A DNA stretch of 33,619 nucleotides, taken from contig PWER01000051.1 in the NCBI GenBank assembly GCA_003553565.1, positions 1 to 33,619 on the forward strand. The letters run 5' to 3'. Of the stretch, positions 1 through 8,953 are shown in pieces. Source of the DNA: Nitriliruptoria bacterium (lineage in GTDB: Bacteria > Actinomycetota > Nitriliruptoria > Euzebyales > Egibacteraceae). The position numbers were made by a program, and so were the translations under genes. The notes beneath the pieces were generated by a model, which had not been told where the DNA came from, made no database searches, and worked only from the letters and a program-made list of their open reading frames with translations. Each line of letters starts with the position of its first letter. Within the stretch, counting starts at the first letter, position 1.

Positions 1-96
1 AAGGCGGCAGCCAAGAAGGCGACGAAGAAGGCGGCGGCCAAGAAGGCGACGAAGAAGGCGGCGGCCAAGAAGGCGACGAAGAAGGCGGCGGCCAAG
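1..96 (+). repeat. 27-bp in-frame tandem repeat, about 3.5 copies
   Basis: Copies lie at 1-27, 28-54 and 55-81 with a partial copy from 82. They are nearly identical (GCA versus GCG at 7-9) and encode KAAAKKATK. The array probably continues upstream of the window. Confidence 0.9.
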
Positions 97-339
97 AGGA
101 CCGGCGCGCAGGCCCCGCAGGATCAGACCGCGCAGTCCGAGCAGACTCCCGCCGAGGCGCCCGCCGAGCCGCGGATCGAGCCGCCCACCGAGCCGCCCAC
201 CGAGCCTCCTGCCGAGGCGCCCGCCGAGTCGCCGGCCACTCAGGCCTCCGAGGCGGGTGCTCCGAAGCGCGACGTGGACGCGCCCCACGCGCCGGAGGAC
301 GCCGACGGCGACGACGCTCCGCAGCGTGACGAGCCATGA
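1..339 (+). CDS. Lysine/alanine-repeat protein, C-terminal part (5' end outside window)
   Basis: The open frame runs in from the left edge and stops with TGA at 337-339, giving 112 residues. The first third is a tandem 9-residue repeat KAAAKKATK (three full copies plus a partial one), strongly basic like the tails of histone H1-like or HU-like DNA-binding proteins. The rest is low-complexity, rich in Pro, Glu and Ala (repeated PTEP/PAEAP) and ends acidic. No catalytic domain is visible, so the function of the missing N-terminus is unknown. Its stop overlaps the next start (ATGA), suggesting translational coupling. Third codon positions are G or C throughout, as in its neighbours. A nucleic-acid-binding tail is only an inference from the charge pattern. 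Confidence 0.7.
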   Translation, partial: KAAAKKATKKAAAKKATKKAAAKKATKKAAAKRTGAQAPQDQTAQSEQTPAEAPAEPRIEPPTEPPTEPPAEAPAESPATQASEAGAPKRDVDAPHAPEDADGDDAPQRDEP

Positions 340-650
340 GCGAGCGCCCCGCGAGCGAACAGCCGGCCAGCGAGCCCCCCGCGAGCGAACAGCCGGCCAG
401 CGGTCGCCTCGACCCGGCCCACCAGCCGGCCGAGGCGCACGACGCCGATGCGCCGGCGCTGGCCGCCGCGCGCGCCGAGCTCGACCGCGTCGACGAGGCG
501 CCGCTGGAGGAGCACGCCGCACTGCTGGCCCGCGTGCACGAGCGCGTCACCGAGGAGCTCGACGCGATCGACGCGGTCGCGCGAGCCACGCGGCCGCGTG
601 GCGGGCAGGACGGTGGCGGGCAGGACGGTGGCGAGCAGGACGGTGGGTGA
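336..650 (+). CDS. Small hypothetical protein between the lysine-repeat gene and tlyA
   Basis: This is a 104-residue protein whose ATG overlaps the previous stop (ATGA, 336-339) and whose stop lies 8 nt inside tlyA. Residues 1-23 are a duplicated Ser/Pro/Glu segment (ASEQPAS twice) and the last 16 are a Gly-Gln-Asp-Gly repeat. Only the middle (about 38-80, LAAARAELDRVDEAPLEEHAALLARVHERV) looks folded, as amphipathic helices. Many actinobacteria carry a short protein just before tlyA (Rv1693 in M. tuberculosis) with a similar helical core, so this is probably its counterpart with low-complexity ends; that relation is from memory and unverified. Function unknown. Confidence 0.65.
   Translation: MSERPASEQPASEPPASEQPASGRLDPAHQPAEAHDADAPALAAARAELDRVDEAPLEEHAALLARVHERVTEELDAIDAVARATRPRGGQDGGGQDGGEQDGG
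348..402 (+). repeat. 25-bp direct repeat, two copies with 30-bp period
   Basis: Identical 25-nt copies at 348-372 and 378-402, each beginning CCCGCGAGCGAACAG. They encode the duplicated PASEQPAS segment at the N-terminus of the small protein. Confidence 0.85.
601..645 (+). repeat. 15-bp tandem repeat, three copies
   Basis: GCGGGCAGGACGGTG at 601-615 and 616-630, and with one change at 631-645. It encodes the GGQDG C-terminus of the small protein. The last copy supplies the GTG start of tlyA (643) and the AGGA upstream of it. Confidence 0.9.
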
Positions 651-1458
651 GCGGCGTCGGCTGGACCGCGAGCTGGTGCGGCGCGACCTCGTCGCCTCCC
701 GCGAGCAGGCGCGGGAGCTGATCGCCGCCGGCAGAGTGCAGGTCGAGGGCCTGCCGGCGCGCAAGCCCGCCACGCTGGTCGACACCGACGCCGCAGTGGT
801 GCTGGTCGGTGACGAGCCGACCTGGGCCTCTCGCGGCGCCCACAAGCTCCTCGGAGCCCTCGAGGCGCTGCCCGACCTGCCGGTCGCCGACCGGGTCGCG
901 CTGGATGCCGGCGCTTCGACCGGGGGCTTCACCGATGTGCTGCTGGCGCGCGGTGCCGCTGCGGTCATCGCGGTCGATGTCGGCTACGGCCAGCTCGTCT
1001 GGCGCCTGCGTGCCGACCCGCGGGTGACGGTGCTGGACCGCACCAACGTGCGGCACCTGACCCCTGAGGACCTGCCCGCGCGCCCCGAGCTGATCACCGG
1101 GGACCTGTCGTTCATCTCGCTGCGGGTGGTCCTGCCGGCGCTGGCCGCCTGCGCCGCGGCGCAGGCCGACCTGCTGCTGCTGGTCAAGCCCCAGTTCGAG
1201 GTTGGGCGGGCACGCGTCGGTGGCGGCGGTGTCGTGCGCGATCCGGCCGCCTGGCGCGAGGCAGCCGACGGCGTGGTCGAGGAGGCCAGGGCTCACGGCC
1301 TCGACCTCATCGGTGCCTGCGCCTCGCCCCAACCGGGACCCAAGGGCAACGTCGAGCTGTTCGTGTGGGTGTCGGCGAGCCGTCCGCCCCTCGCGGACCC
1401 CGATGCCGCACTGGATGACGCCGTGGTGGCCGCGCGCGCGGTCGCGGGCTGCGGCTGA
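643..1458 (+). CDS. tlyA: 16S/23S rRNA (cytidine-2'-O)-methyltransferase TlyA
   Basis: TlyA methylates ribose 2'-OH groups of 16S and 23S rRNA cytidines at the subunit interface; its loss gives capreomycin resistance in mycobacteria. The 271-residue length is normal. Residues 1-55 form an S4 RNA-binding domain (RRLDRELVRRDLVASREQA). Residues 60-260 form a FtsJ-like methyltransferase with RGAHKL (64-69), SAM loop DAGASTGGFTD (88-98), GDLSFIS (153-159) and VKPQFE (181-186). K67, D154, K182 and E238 fit the family's K-D-K-E tetrad. I chose GTG 643 because AGGA lies just upstream and the S4 domain begins at once; the frame is open further upstream but only in repeats. It overlaps the preceding gene by 8 nt, so it is probably cotranscribed with it. 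Confidence 0.95.
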   Translation: MGERRRLDRELVRRDLVASREQARELIAAGRVQVEGLPARKPATLVDTDAAVVLVGDEPTWASRGAHKLLGALEALPDLPVADRVALDAGASTGGFTDVLLARGAAAVIAVDVGYGQLVWRLRADPRVTVLDRTNVRHLTPEDLPARPELITGDLSFISLRVVLPALAACAAAQADLLLLVKPQFEVGRARVGGGGVVRDPAAWREAADGVVEEARAHGLDLIGACASPQPGPKGNVELFVWVSASRPPLADPDAALDDAVVAARAVAGCG

Positions 1459-1538
1459 TCGTCGAGGCGCTGCGCACGGCCCTCCCGTCGGCGCTCTCGG
1501 CACGACCCGTCCGGCCTGGCGCCGCCCGGCGCGCATGG

Positions 1539-1544
1539 CACGCT
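1539..1544 (+). promoter_or_regulatory. Possible -10 element of a leaderless nadK transcript
   Basis: CACGCT lies exactly 7 nt before the nadK ATG and there is no Shine-Dalgarno. The same spacing occurs at 28925 and 29776 with better -10 boxes. No -35 is recognisable. Confidence 0.3.
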
Positions 1545-1551
1545 TGCACGG

Positions 1552-2436
1552 ATGGCCACAGCCGACACCGCCTCCCAGCGACGCCCCGTGCGCGCGGTCG
1601 GCCTGGTGGTGCATGGCGGGCGCGCTGCCGCCCGCACCACCGCCGAGGAGACCGCGGCGCGCCTCACCGCCGCCGGCGTCACCGTCGCGGCGTGCGCCGA
1701 TGACACGTGGTCGCAGCGCCACGCCGAGCCGCGACCCGCCGAGACGCTCGCCAAGGGCGTGGACCTGATCATCGTGCTGGGTGGTGACGGGACCTTCCTG
1801 CGAGCCGCCTGGCTGGCCCGCGACGAGGGCGTGCCGCTGCTGGGGGTCAACCTCGGACGGCTCGGCTTCTTCTCGGAGATGGAGCGCGACGAGCTGCCCG
1901 GCGCGGTCGATGAGCTGGTCGCCGGCCAGTGGCAGGTCGAGGAGCGCATGACCCTCACCGTCACGATCCGCGATCACGAGGGGAGGGTCACCGCCAGCAG
2001 CTGGGCGCTGAACGAGGCATCGGTCGAGCGGCAGCTGCCCCAGCGGCTGGTGGTGCTGGACGTGCGCATCGGGGACACCCCCTTCGCCCAGCTGCCCGCC
2101 GACGCGGTGATCCTCGCCACGCCTACCGGCTCGACCGCCTACGCGTTCAGTGCCGGGGGGCCGATCGTCTCCCCGCAGATCGATGCGATCCTGCTGCGAC
2201 CGGTCGCCAGCCACTCGCTGTTCGACCGCACCGTGGTCATCGACCCCGACGAGCCCCTGTCGGTGGCCCCCGCCGAGCGCGCCCAGTGCCTGGTCAGCCT
2301 CGACGGGCGAGAGACCCTCGAGGTGCCAGTCGGTGGGCGCGTCGAGGTCTCGCGGGGGGTGGTGCCGGTGCGCCTGGCCCGGCTGCGACCCTTCGACTTC
2401 TACCAGCGCGTGCGCGCCAAGTTCAACCTGGGGTGA
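1552..2436 (+). CDS. nadK: NAD kinase
   Basis: NAD kinase phosphorylates NAD to NADP using ATP or polyphosphate in the cytosol and is the only source of NADP. The 294 residues match the usual length. The N-terminal Rossmann-like domain carries GGDGT (77-81, nucleotide binding and catalysis) followed by NLGRLGFF. The second domain has the NE motif (ALNEASVE) and TPTGSTAYAFSAGGPI, then a beta-rich C-terminus (PLSV...VSLDG). ATG 1552 lies 93 bp after tlyA, and no Shine-Dalgarno is visible, so the message may start near the ATG. The tlyA-NAD kinase-recN order is the conserved actinobacterial arrangement. Confidence 0.95.
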   Translation: MATADTASQRRPVRAVGLVVHGGRAAARTTAEETAARLTAAGVTVAACADDTWSQRHAEPRPAETLAKGVDLIIVLGGDGTFLRAAWLARDEGVPLLGVNLGRLGFFSEMERDELPGAVDELVAGQWQVEERMTLTVTIRDHEGRVTASSWALNEASVERQLPQRLVVLDVRIGDTPFAQLPADAVILATPTGSTAYAFSAGGPIVSPQIDAILLRPVASHSLFDRTVVIDPDEPLSVAPAERAQCLVSLDGRETLEVPVGGRVEVSRGVVPVRLARLRPFDFYQRVRAKFNLG

Positions 2437-2511
2437 GCGCGCTCGGGTGAGCGCGGCCGGCAGGGGACCCCGCGCCTGGGGACATCGCCGTGGCCGGCGC
2501 GTGCGGCTCTC

Positions 2512-2517
2512 TAGACT
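2512..2517 (+). promoter_or_regulatory. -10 element (TAGACT) for recN
   Basis: TAGACT in the 113-bp nadK-recN gap, 32 nt before the recN GTG. No clear -35 at 16-18 bp. The same hexamer precedes ald, the DUF151 gene and the second merR gene, which supports its use as a promoter element. Confidence 0.5.
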
Positions 2518-2549
2518 TGAGCGCGGCGAGCCGGCCGCAAGGAGCGCGC

Positions 2550-4217
2550 GTGCTCGATGAGCTGCACATCCGCGGGCTAGGGGTCATCGACGAGGTCAGC
2601 GTCCCCCTGGCCCCGGGCCTGACCGTGGTGACCGGCGAGACCGGCGCCGGCAAGACGCTGGTCGTGGCCGCCCTCGAGCTGCTGCGCGGCGCCCGCGCCG
2701 ACGGGGATCAGGTGCGCGCCGGTGCCGAGCGCGCGCTGGTCGAGGCGCGCCTGGCGCCCCCTCCGCCGGCGGCCGGCGACTGGCTCGACGAGGACGACGA
2801 CGCGCTGGTCGTCTCCCGTGAGCTGACCGCCACCGCCGAGGGCGCGGTGCGCAGCAAGGCGCGGCTGGGCGGGCGGATCGCGCCGGTGTCGGCGCTCGGC
2901 GAGACCGTGGGCGAGAGCATCGACGTCCATGCCCAGAGCGACCAGGTGCGCCTGGGCGAGGAGGCGCGCCAGCGGGCGCTGCTGGACCGCATCGGCGGTG
3001 CGCCGCTGGCCGAGCGCCTCGCCGCCTACCGCGAGGCCTACCGCGTCTGGCGCGAGGCAGACGCCGAGCTCGCCGCGCTGCGCACCGACGCGCGCGAGCG
3101 CGCCCGCGAGCTCGACCGCCTGCGCTTCGAGCTCGAGGAGATCGACGGGGTCGCGCCCGAGGCGGGGGAGGAGGAGGCGCTCGACGCAGAGCTCGCTCGG
3201 CTCGAGCACGCCGCCGCGCTGACCGCGGCGGCCGAGGCCGCCGCCGAGGCGGTGAGCGGCGAGGGCGCCGCCCGGGACGCGCTGGGCAGCGCCCTCGGCG
3301 CGCTGCGCGACGTCGCCGGCATCGACGCCGAGCTCGATGCGCTGTGCGAGCGCGCCGAGGGCCTGGCAGCCGAGGCGCAGGACCTCGGCCTGGCGCTGCG
3401 CCGCCACGCCGAGGCCGTCGAGCTCGACCCCGCGCGCCTCGAGCAGCTGCGCGAGCGCAAGGCGGCGCTGGCCGGGCTGTGCCGCAAGTACGGCCCCGAT
3501 GCCGCGGCGGTGGCCGCCTACGCCGAGCAGGTCCGCGAGCGGCTCGCACGGCTGGAGGGCGGGGAGGAGCGCGCCGAGCAGCTCGCCGAGGAGGTCGAGC
3601 GCGCAGCCCGCGCCCGCGACGCGGCCGCGCAGGCGCTCACCGCCGCCCGCGCCGAGGCCGGTGAGCACCTGTCAGGCCAGGTCGAGGAGCACCTCGCCGA
3701 CCTCGCCATGGGGGGTGCGCGCTTCCACGTCGCGCTCACCCCCGTCGAGCCCGGGCCCACCGGCGCTGACCGCGTCGGCTTCGTCCTCGCCGCCAACCCG
3801 GGGGAGCCAGCGCTGCCGCTGGCCAAGGCGGCCAGCGGCGGCGAGCGCAGCCGCGTCGCGCTGGCGGTGCGCCTGGCGCTGGCTGACGCCGATGACACGC
3901 CGGTGCTCGTCTTCGACGAGGTCGACGCCGGCATCGGCGGGGCGGTGGCCACCGAGGTCGGGCGCAAGCTGGCGCGCCTGGCGCGGGGCCGGCAGGTGCT
4001 GTGCGTGACGCACCTGGCCCAGCTCGCCGCCTTCGCCGACGCCCACCTGGTGGTGCGCAAGGCGACCACCGACGCCGACCGCACGCGTGCGGAGGTCTCG
4101 GTCCTCGACGACGACAGCCGTGTGACCGAGCTGTCGCGCATGCTGTCGGGCGCGGTCGACAGCGAGCTCGCCACCGGGCACGCCGCCGAGCTGCTGGCCG
4201 CCGCGCGCCAGGACTGA
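2550..4217 (+). CDS. recN: DNA repair protein RecN
   Basis: RecN is an SMC-like ATPase acting early in repair of double-strand breaks. The 555-residue product has Walker A GETGAGKT (29-36), a long Ala/Glu/Arg-rich central coiled coil (about 165-385), ABC signature ASGGERSRVAL (428-438), Walker B VLVFDEVDAG (452-461) and the switch VTHLAQLAAFAD. I chose GTG 2550 because AAGGAG (2539-2544) sits 5 nt before it and the family's N-terminus starts there. An ATG at 2490 in the same frame would add 20 unrelated residues and cover the TAGACT promoter. A stand-alone promoter fits damage or separate control. Confidence 0.95.
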   Translation: MLDELHIRGLGVIDEVSVPLAPGLTVVTGETGAGKTLVVAALELLRGARADGDQVRAGAERALVEARLAPPPPAAGDWLDEDDDALVVSRELTATAEGAVRSKARLGGRIAPVSALGETVGESIDVHAQSDQVRLGEEARQRALLDRIGGAPLAERLAAYREAYRVWREADAELAALRTDARERARELDRLRFELEEIDGVAPEAGEEEALDAELARLEHAAALTAAAEAAAEAVSGEGAARDALGSALGALRDVAGIDAELDALCERAEGLAAEAQDLGLALRRHAEAVELDPARLEQLRERKAALAGLCRKYGPDAAAVAAYAEQVRERLARLEGGEERAEQLAEEVERAARARDAAAQALTAARAEAGEHLSGQVEEHLADLAMGGARFHVALTPVEPGPTGADRVGFVLAANPGEPALPLAKAASGGERSRVALAVRLALADADDTPVLVFDEVDAGIGGAVATEVGRKLARLARGRQVLCVTHLAQLAAFADAHLVVRKATTDADRTRAEVSVLDDDSRVTELSRMLSGAVDSELATGHAAELLAAARQD

Positions 4218-6014
<1,797 letters not shown>

Positions 6015-6015
6015 T

Positions 6016-6030
6016 CGGCCTCGGAGGCCG
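6016..6030 (+). terminator. Possible terminator hairpin after pyrG
   Basis: CGGCCT, loop CGG, AGGCCG begins 2 nt after the pyrG stop. The stem is only 6 bp and has no U-tract. The rest of the 151-bp gap up to 6165 shows no clear promoter. Confidence 0.3.
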
Positions 6031-6165
6031 GCGCACCGGGGTCGGGGCGCCCGCGCGGCCGCACGGCACGTGGCGCGGCGGGTCACGCTGGGTAGGAACG
6101 CCGTCGGCGCGCCCCGGGCCAGCCCACGCGCCCGACCTGCCGCGACACGACCACGGAGGACGACC

Positions 6166-6750
6166 ATGGCCGAGCAGTCCGTCATGCTGCCGCTGGGCAC
6201 CACCGCGCCCGACTTCGCGCTGCCCGACCTCGACGGCGCGCAGGTGACCTTCGACGACGTGGCCGGCGAGCACGGGACGCTGGTGATGTTCCTGTGCGTG
6301 CACTGCCCGTTCGTCAAGCACATCCAGGCCGCGCTGGCGCGCCTGACCGCCGAGTACGCCGAGCGTGGCATCGGCGTGGTGGGCATCAACGCCAACAGCC
6401 TCGAGACCCACCCGCAGGACGGGCCCGAGCACATGCGCGAGCAGGTCAGCGAGGTCGGGTTCACCTTCCCCTATCTGCGCGACGACAGCCAGGAGGTCGC
6501 CAAGGCCTACCGGGCGGCCTGCACCCCCGACTTCTACGTGTTCGACGCCGACCGCACGCTGGTCTACCGCGGGCAGATGGACGACGCGCGCCCCGGCAAC
6601 GACCAGCCCGTGGACGGCGCCGACCTGCGCGCCGCGCTGGATGCGCTGCTGGCCGGCGAGCCGGTTCCGCAGGACCAGAAGCCCTCCATGGGCTGCAACG
6701 TCAAGTGGGCGCCGGGCAACGAGCCCGTCTATGCGGGGGGCGCGGCCTAG
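6166..6750 (+). CDS. Thioredoxin-fold redoxin (AhpC/TSA-like) protein
   Basis: The 194-residue protein has a peroxiredoxin/thioredoxin-like fold: APDFALPDLDG near the N-terminus, then FLCVHCPFVKH with a CxxC pair (C44, C47), CTPDFYVFD in the middle and the subfamily-typical C-terminus SMGCNVKWAPGNEP. This matches the widespread redoxin family with a CxHC active site and C-terminal SMGCNIKW-like motif. It is probably a cytosolic thiol-disulfide oxidoreductase or peroxidase; no signal peptide is seen and the substrate is unknown. ATG 6166 follows GGAGG (6155-6159) by 6 nt. It is convergent with the EamA gene, and its TAG lies in the first unit of the 21-bp repeat. Confidence 0.88.
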   Translation: MAEQSVMLPLGTTAPDFALPDLDGAQVTFDDVAGEHGTLVMFLCVHCPFVKHIQAALARLTAEYAERGIGVVGINANSLETHPQDGPEHMREQVSEVGFTFPYLRDDSQEVAKAYRAACTPDFYVFDADRTLVYRGQMDDARPGNDQPVDGADLRAALDALLAGEPVPQDQKPSMGCNVKWAPGNEPVYAGGAA

Positions 6751-6806
6751 CGCTCGGCCGCGGAGGCCTAGCGCTCGGCCCCGCAGGCCTAGTGCTCGGC
6801 CCCGGA
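6744..6806. repeat. 21-bp tandem repeat, three copies, spanning convergent stop codons
   Basis: Units at 6744-6764, 6765-6785 and 6786-6806 each start GGCCTAGCGCTCGGCC (one T for C in the third). Each unit is an imperfect palindrome (GGCC...AGCGCT...GGCC) and contains CTAG, a stop codon on both strands. The first unit holds the stop of the redoxin gene (6748-6750) and the third the stop of the EamA gene (6789-6791). It may act as a bidirectional terminator. Confidence 0.85.
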
Positions 6807-7709
6807 GCGGCCCGGGCGGAGCGACAGCACCGCCAGCCCACCGAGCACCGCCAGCCCGCCGATCAGCTCGAGCGCGGTGAGGCGCTCGGCGAGCAGTCCC
6901 ACGCCCAGCCCGGCGGCGGTCAGCGGCTCGGCGAGCGTCAGCGTCGCGGCGGTGCCGGCGCTCACGTGCGCGAGGCCGCGGCCGAACAGCGCATAGGCGG
7001 TCGCTGTGGCCACCAGCGCGATCCAGCCGATGGCCGCCAAGCCGGGAGCCAGCGTCAGCCAGCCCCAGGGCGCGCCAGAGGTCGCGGTCAGCGCCAGCGC
7101 GACGGGTGCCAGCAGCCCGCCCGTGGTGGCGAGCAGCCAGCCCATCGTGGACACCGGGTCGGCCCCACCCGACAGCACCCGGCGGCTGGCCACGGCGAAG
7201 CCCGCGAAGGAGGCGCCTGCCAACAGCCCGGCGCCGAGGCCCAGCGCGTCGGCTGCACCGGTCGGGTCGTCGTCGGCCAGCAGGATGATCACCCCGGCAA
7301 CGGCCAGGGCGGTCGCCGGCCACCAGCGCCGCTCCGGTGCCACGCCCAGGGCGAGTCGCTCGATCGCCCCGGCGAACACCGGGCCGCTGCCGATCGCCAC
7401 GGCGGTGCCCAGCGCCACGCCGATGCGGCCGATCGCTGCGAAGTACCCGACCTGGAACAGCGCCATGGCGGCCGCCGCCGTCGCCGCGGCGGCGCGTGGC
7501 CGCGGCGGCGCCCCGATCCCGACGGTTGCCGCCGCGACGATCAGCAGCAGCGTCGAGCCGATCAGCATGCGCAGCGTGGCGACCTGCCAGGGCTCCGCGG
7601 CCTCGGGGCCCAGCGCCAGCGCGGTGCCGGCGGTGCCCCACAGGACCGCGCCGGACAGCACGAGCCCGCGCCCTCCCGCGCCCGCTCGGGTCACCCGTGC
7701 GGTGCTCAC
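6789..7709 (-). CDS. EamA/DMT-superfamily transporter
   Basis: The 306-residue membrane protein has about ten hydrophobic segments in two halves of five, the duplicated EamA arrangement of drug/metabolite exporters. GAVLWGTAG opens the first half and an AVASRRVLSGG segment the second. The last helix (LIGGLAVLGGLAVLSL) ends in a short basic tail. It probably exports amino acids or small metabolites, but the substrate cannot be told from sequence. I chose GTG 7709, just before the first helix and preceded by GGAG; GTG 7721 (four residues longer) is equally possible. It is divergent from csaA and convergent with the redoxin gene. Confidence 0.85.
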   Translation of the reverse strand: MSTARVTRAGAGGRGLVLSGAVLWGTAGTALALGPEAAEPWQVATLRMLIGSTLLLIVAAATVGIGAPPRPRAAAATAAAAMALFQVGYFAAIGRIGVALGTAVAIGSGPVFAGAIERLALGVAPERRWWPATALAVAGVIILLADDDPTGAADALGLGAGLLAGASFAGFAVASRRVLSGGADPVSTMGWLLATTGGLLAPVALALTATSGAPWGWLTLAPGLAAIGWIALVATATAYALFGRGLAHVSAGTAATLTLAEPLTAAGLGVGLLAERLTALELIGGLAVLGGLAVLSLRPGRSGAEH

Positions 7710-7750
7710 CTCTCCGGCCACCTCCCTGGACCCGCTCCGGTCACATCGCG

Positions 7751-7779
7751 TTGACGGGCTGTGCAGCCGAGCGCAGGAT
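7751..7779 (+). promoter_or_regulatory. Promoter for csaA
   Basis: TTGACG (7751-7756), a 17-bp spacer and CAGGAT (7774-7779), about 52 nt before the csaA ATG. The -35 is close to consensus. The -10 lies on top of the opposite-strand TATCCT. Confidence 0.5.
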
Positions 7780-7780
7780 A
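7775..7780 (-). promoter_or_regulatory. -10 element (TATCCT) for the EamA gene
   Basis: On the minus strand TATCCT lies 65 nt before GTG 7709, with no good -35. The same hexamer precedes sppA (31799). It overlaps the plus-strand CAGGAT, so the two divergent promoters may exclude each other. Confidence 0.4.
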
Positions 7781-7830
7781 GTCGCGGTCCAGCGCGCGTC
7801 GTCCCGACGCGTGCGCGTGTGGAGGAGCCC

Positions 7831-8205
7831 ATGGGACACCAGCCGCACGACCCCGCCGCCCTGCCACGCAAGGAGCCCGTCGACCCCACGAGCTTCTTCG
7901 CGCTGGACCTGCGGGTGGGCCGGGTGGTCGCCGTCGAGGACTTCCCCGAGGCGCGCACCCCCGCCTACAAGGTGACCGTCGACTTCGGCCCGGCGGTGGG
8001 CACGCTCGCCACGAGCGCCCAGATCACCAACTACGCCCCCGACGAGCTCGACGGGCGGCTGGTGGTGGGCGCGATCAACCTCGGCGACAAGCGCATCGCA
8101 GGGTTCACCAGCGAGTTCCTGGTGCTCGGGGGCCTCGAGCCCGACGGGACCGTGCGGCTGCTGTCGGTCGACGAGGGGGTCGACCCCGGCGCACCCGTCG
8201 CCTGA
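7831..8205 (+). CDS. csaA: CsaA-type tRNA-binding domain protein
   Basis: The 124-residue single-domain OB-fold protein belongs to the tRNA-binding family also found at the C-terminus of methionyl-tRNA synthetase and in EMAPII/Arc1p. FFALDLRVGRVVAVEDFPEA (23-42), AYKVTVDFG, SAQITNY and GFTSEFLVLG are close to Bacillus CsaA, described as an export-related chaperone and structurally a tRNA binder. Residues 1-22 are a short unconserved extension. ATG 7831 follows GGAGG (7821-7825) by 5 nt. It may be cotranscribed with the Nudix gene 69 bp downstream, which has its own good ribosome-binding site. Confidence 0.88.
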   Translation: MGHQPHDPAALPRKEPVDPTSFFALDLRVGRVVAVEDFPEARTPAYKVTVDFGPAVGTLATSAQITNYAPDELDGRLVVGAINLGDKRIAGFTSEFLVLGGLEPDGTVRLLSVDEGVDPGAPVA

Positions 8206-8274
8206 CACGCCTGGCCGCCTCGGCTCGTCCCACCCAGCCCGCCTCCGCCCCTTCGACCGACACAGGAGCCCACC

Positions 8275-8832
8275 ATGCACGTCGAGGTCATCGACTCCGC
8301 GATCCTCCACGACGGGTTCCGGTCGCGCGTGCGCAGCGACCAGGTCCGCTTCCCCGACGGCAGCCAGGGTGCCCGCGAGGTGATCGAGCACCTCGATGCC
8401 GTGGCGATCGTGCCGGTGCACCACGACGGCACCGTCACGCTGCTGCGCCACTACCGCCACCCGCTGACCGAGGAGATCCTCGAGATCCCTGCCGGCGTGC
8501 TGGACGTCACCGGCGAGGACCCCGCCGACGCCGCGCGCCGCGAGCTGGCCGAGGAGGTCGGCCTGGCCGCCGACGAGCTGACCCACCTGACCACCTTCGC
8601 CAACTCGCCGGGGTGGACTGACGAGACCACCGTCGTCTACCTCGCCACCGGGCTGACCGCCACCGCCGCGCCCGACGGCTTCGTCGCCGAGGGGGAGGAG
8701 GCCGCCATGCGCGAGGAGCGCCTGCCGCTGGGCCAGGCCGTGGAGGCGGTGCGCGGCGAGCGCTCGGACGCCAAGTCGCTCATCGGCCTGCTGCTGGCCA
8801 GCGAGGCGCTCCGGGGCCAGCAGGCGGAGTAG
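8275..8832 (+). CDS. Nudix hydrolase, ADP-ribose pyrophosphatase type
   Basis: It probably hydrolyses ADP-ribose or related nucleotide sugars to AMP and sugar phosphate in the cytosol. The 185-residue protein has the ADPRase layout: VIEHLDAVAIVPV, LLRHYRHPLTEEILEIPAG and the Nudix box from G74 through ARRELAEEVG (87-96) with the metal-binding glutamates. SPGWTDETTVVYLATGL follows, as in ADP-ribose pyrophosphatases. It occupies the place of Rv1700, the ADPRase between pyrG and xerD in M. tuberculosis. ATG 8275 has AGGAG at 8264-8268. A strong hairpin follows the stop. Confidence 0.9.
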   Translation: MHVEVIDSAILHDGFRSRVRSDQVRFPDGSQGAREVIEHLDAVAIVPVHHDGTVTLLRHYRHPLTEEILEIPAGVLDVTGEDPADAARRELAEEVGLAADELTHLTTFANSPGWTDETTVVYLATGLTATAAPDGFVAEGEEAAMREERLPLGQAVEAVRGERSDAKSLIGLLLASEALRGQQAE

Positions 8833-8844
8833 CGGGGCCCGGAA

Positions 8845-8869
8845 GGCCCTCGCCGAGCGGGCGAGGGCC
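8845..8869 (+). terminator. Terminator-like hairpin after the Nudix gene
   Basis: GGCCCTCGCC (8845-8854), loop GAGCG, GGCGAGGGCC (8860-8869): a perfect 10-bp GC stem 12 nt after the stop. There is no U-tract, as is common in high-GC actinobacteria. Confidence 0.7.
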
Positions 8870-8895
8870 CCCGGGTGATGCCGGCGGCCCAGCAG

Positions 8896-8901
8896 TAGAC
8901 T
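8896..8901 (+). promoter_or_regulatory. -10 element (TAGACT) for ald
   Basis: TAGACT 52 nt before the ald ATG and 26 bp after the hairpin that ends the previous unit. No good -35. Confidence 0.5.
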
Positions 8902-8953
8902 GCGGGCGCTCGGCGAGGTCGCCCCGCATGCCTCGCCGGGGTCTGGAGCAGCC

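Noticed and set aside
1-96. Tandem repeat as a CRISPR array
   Set aside because: Units are directly adjacent with no spacers, in frame, and encode a lysine-rich tail.
547-2214. Long minus-strand open frame of 555 codons over tlyA and nadK
   Set aside because: It is antisense to two clear conserved genes and its translation is Arg/Gly/Gln-rich without domains. Such frames are expected at this GC content.
2490-2549. Upstream ATG 2490 as recN start
   Set aside because: It would place the TAGACT promoter inside the gene and add 20 unconserved residues; GTG 2550 has a strong AAGGAG.
6015-6165. Possible promoter TAGGAA (6093-6098) before the redoxin gene
   Set aside because: It lacks the final T of a -10 and has no -35; expression from the pyrG promoter is equally possible.
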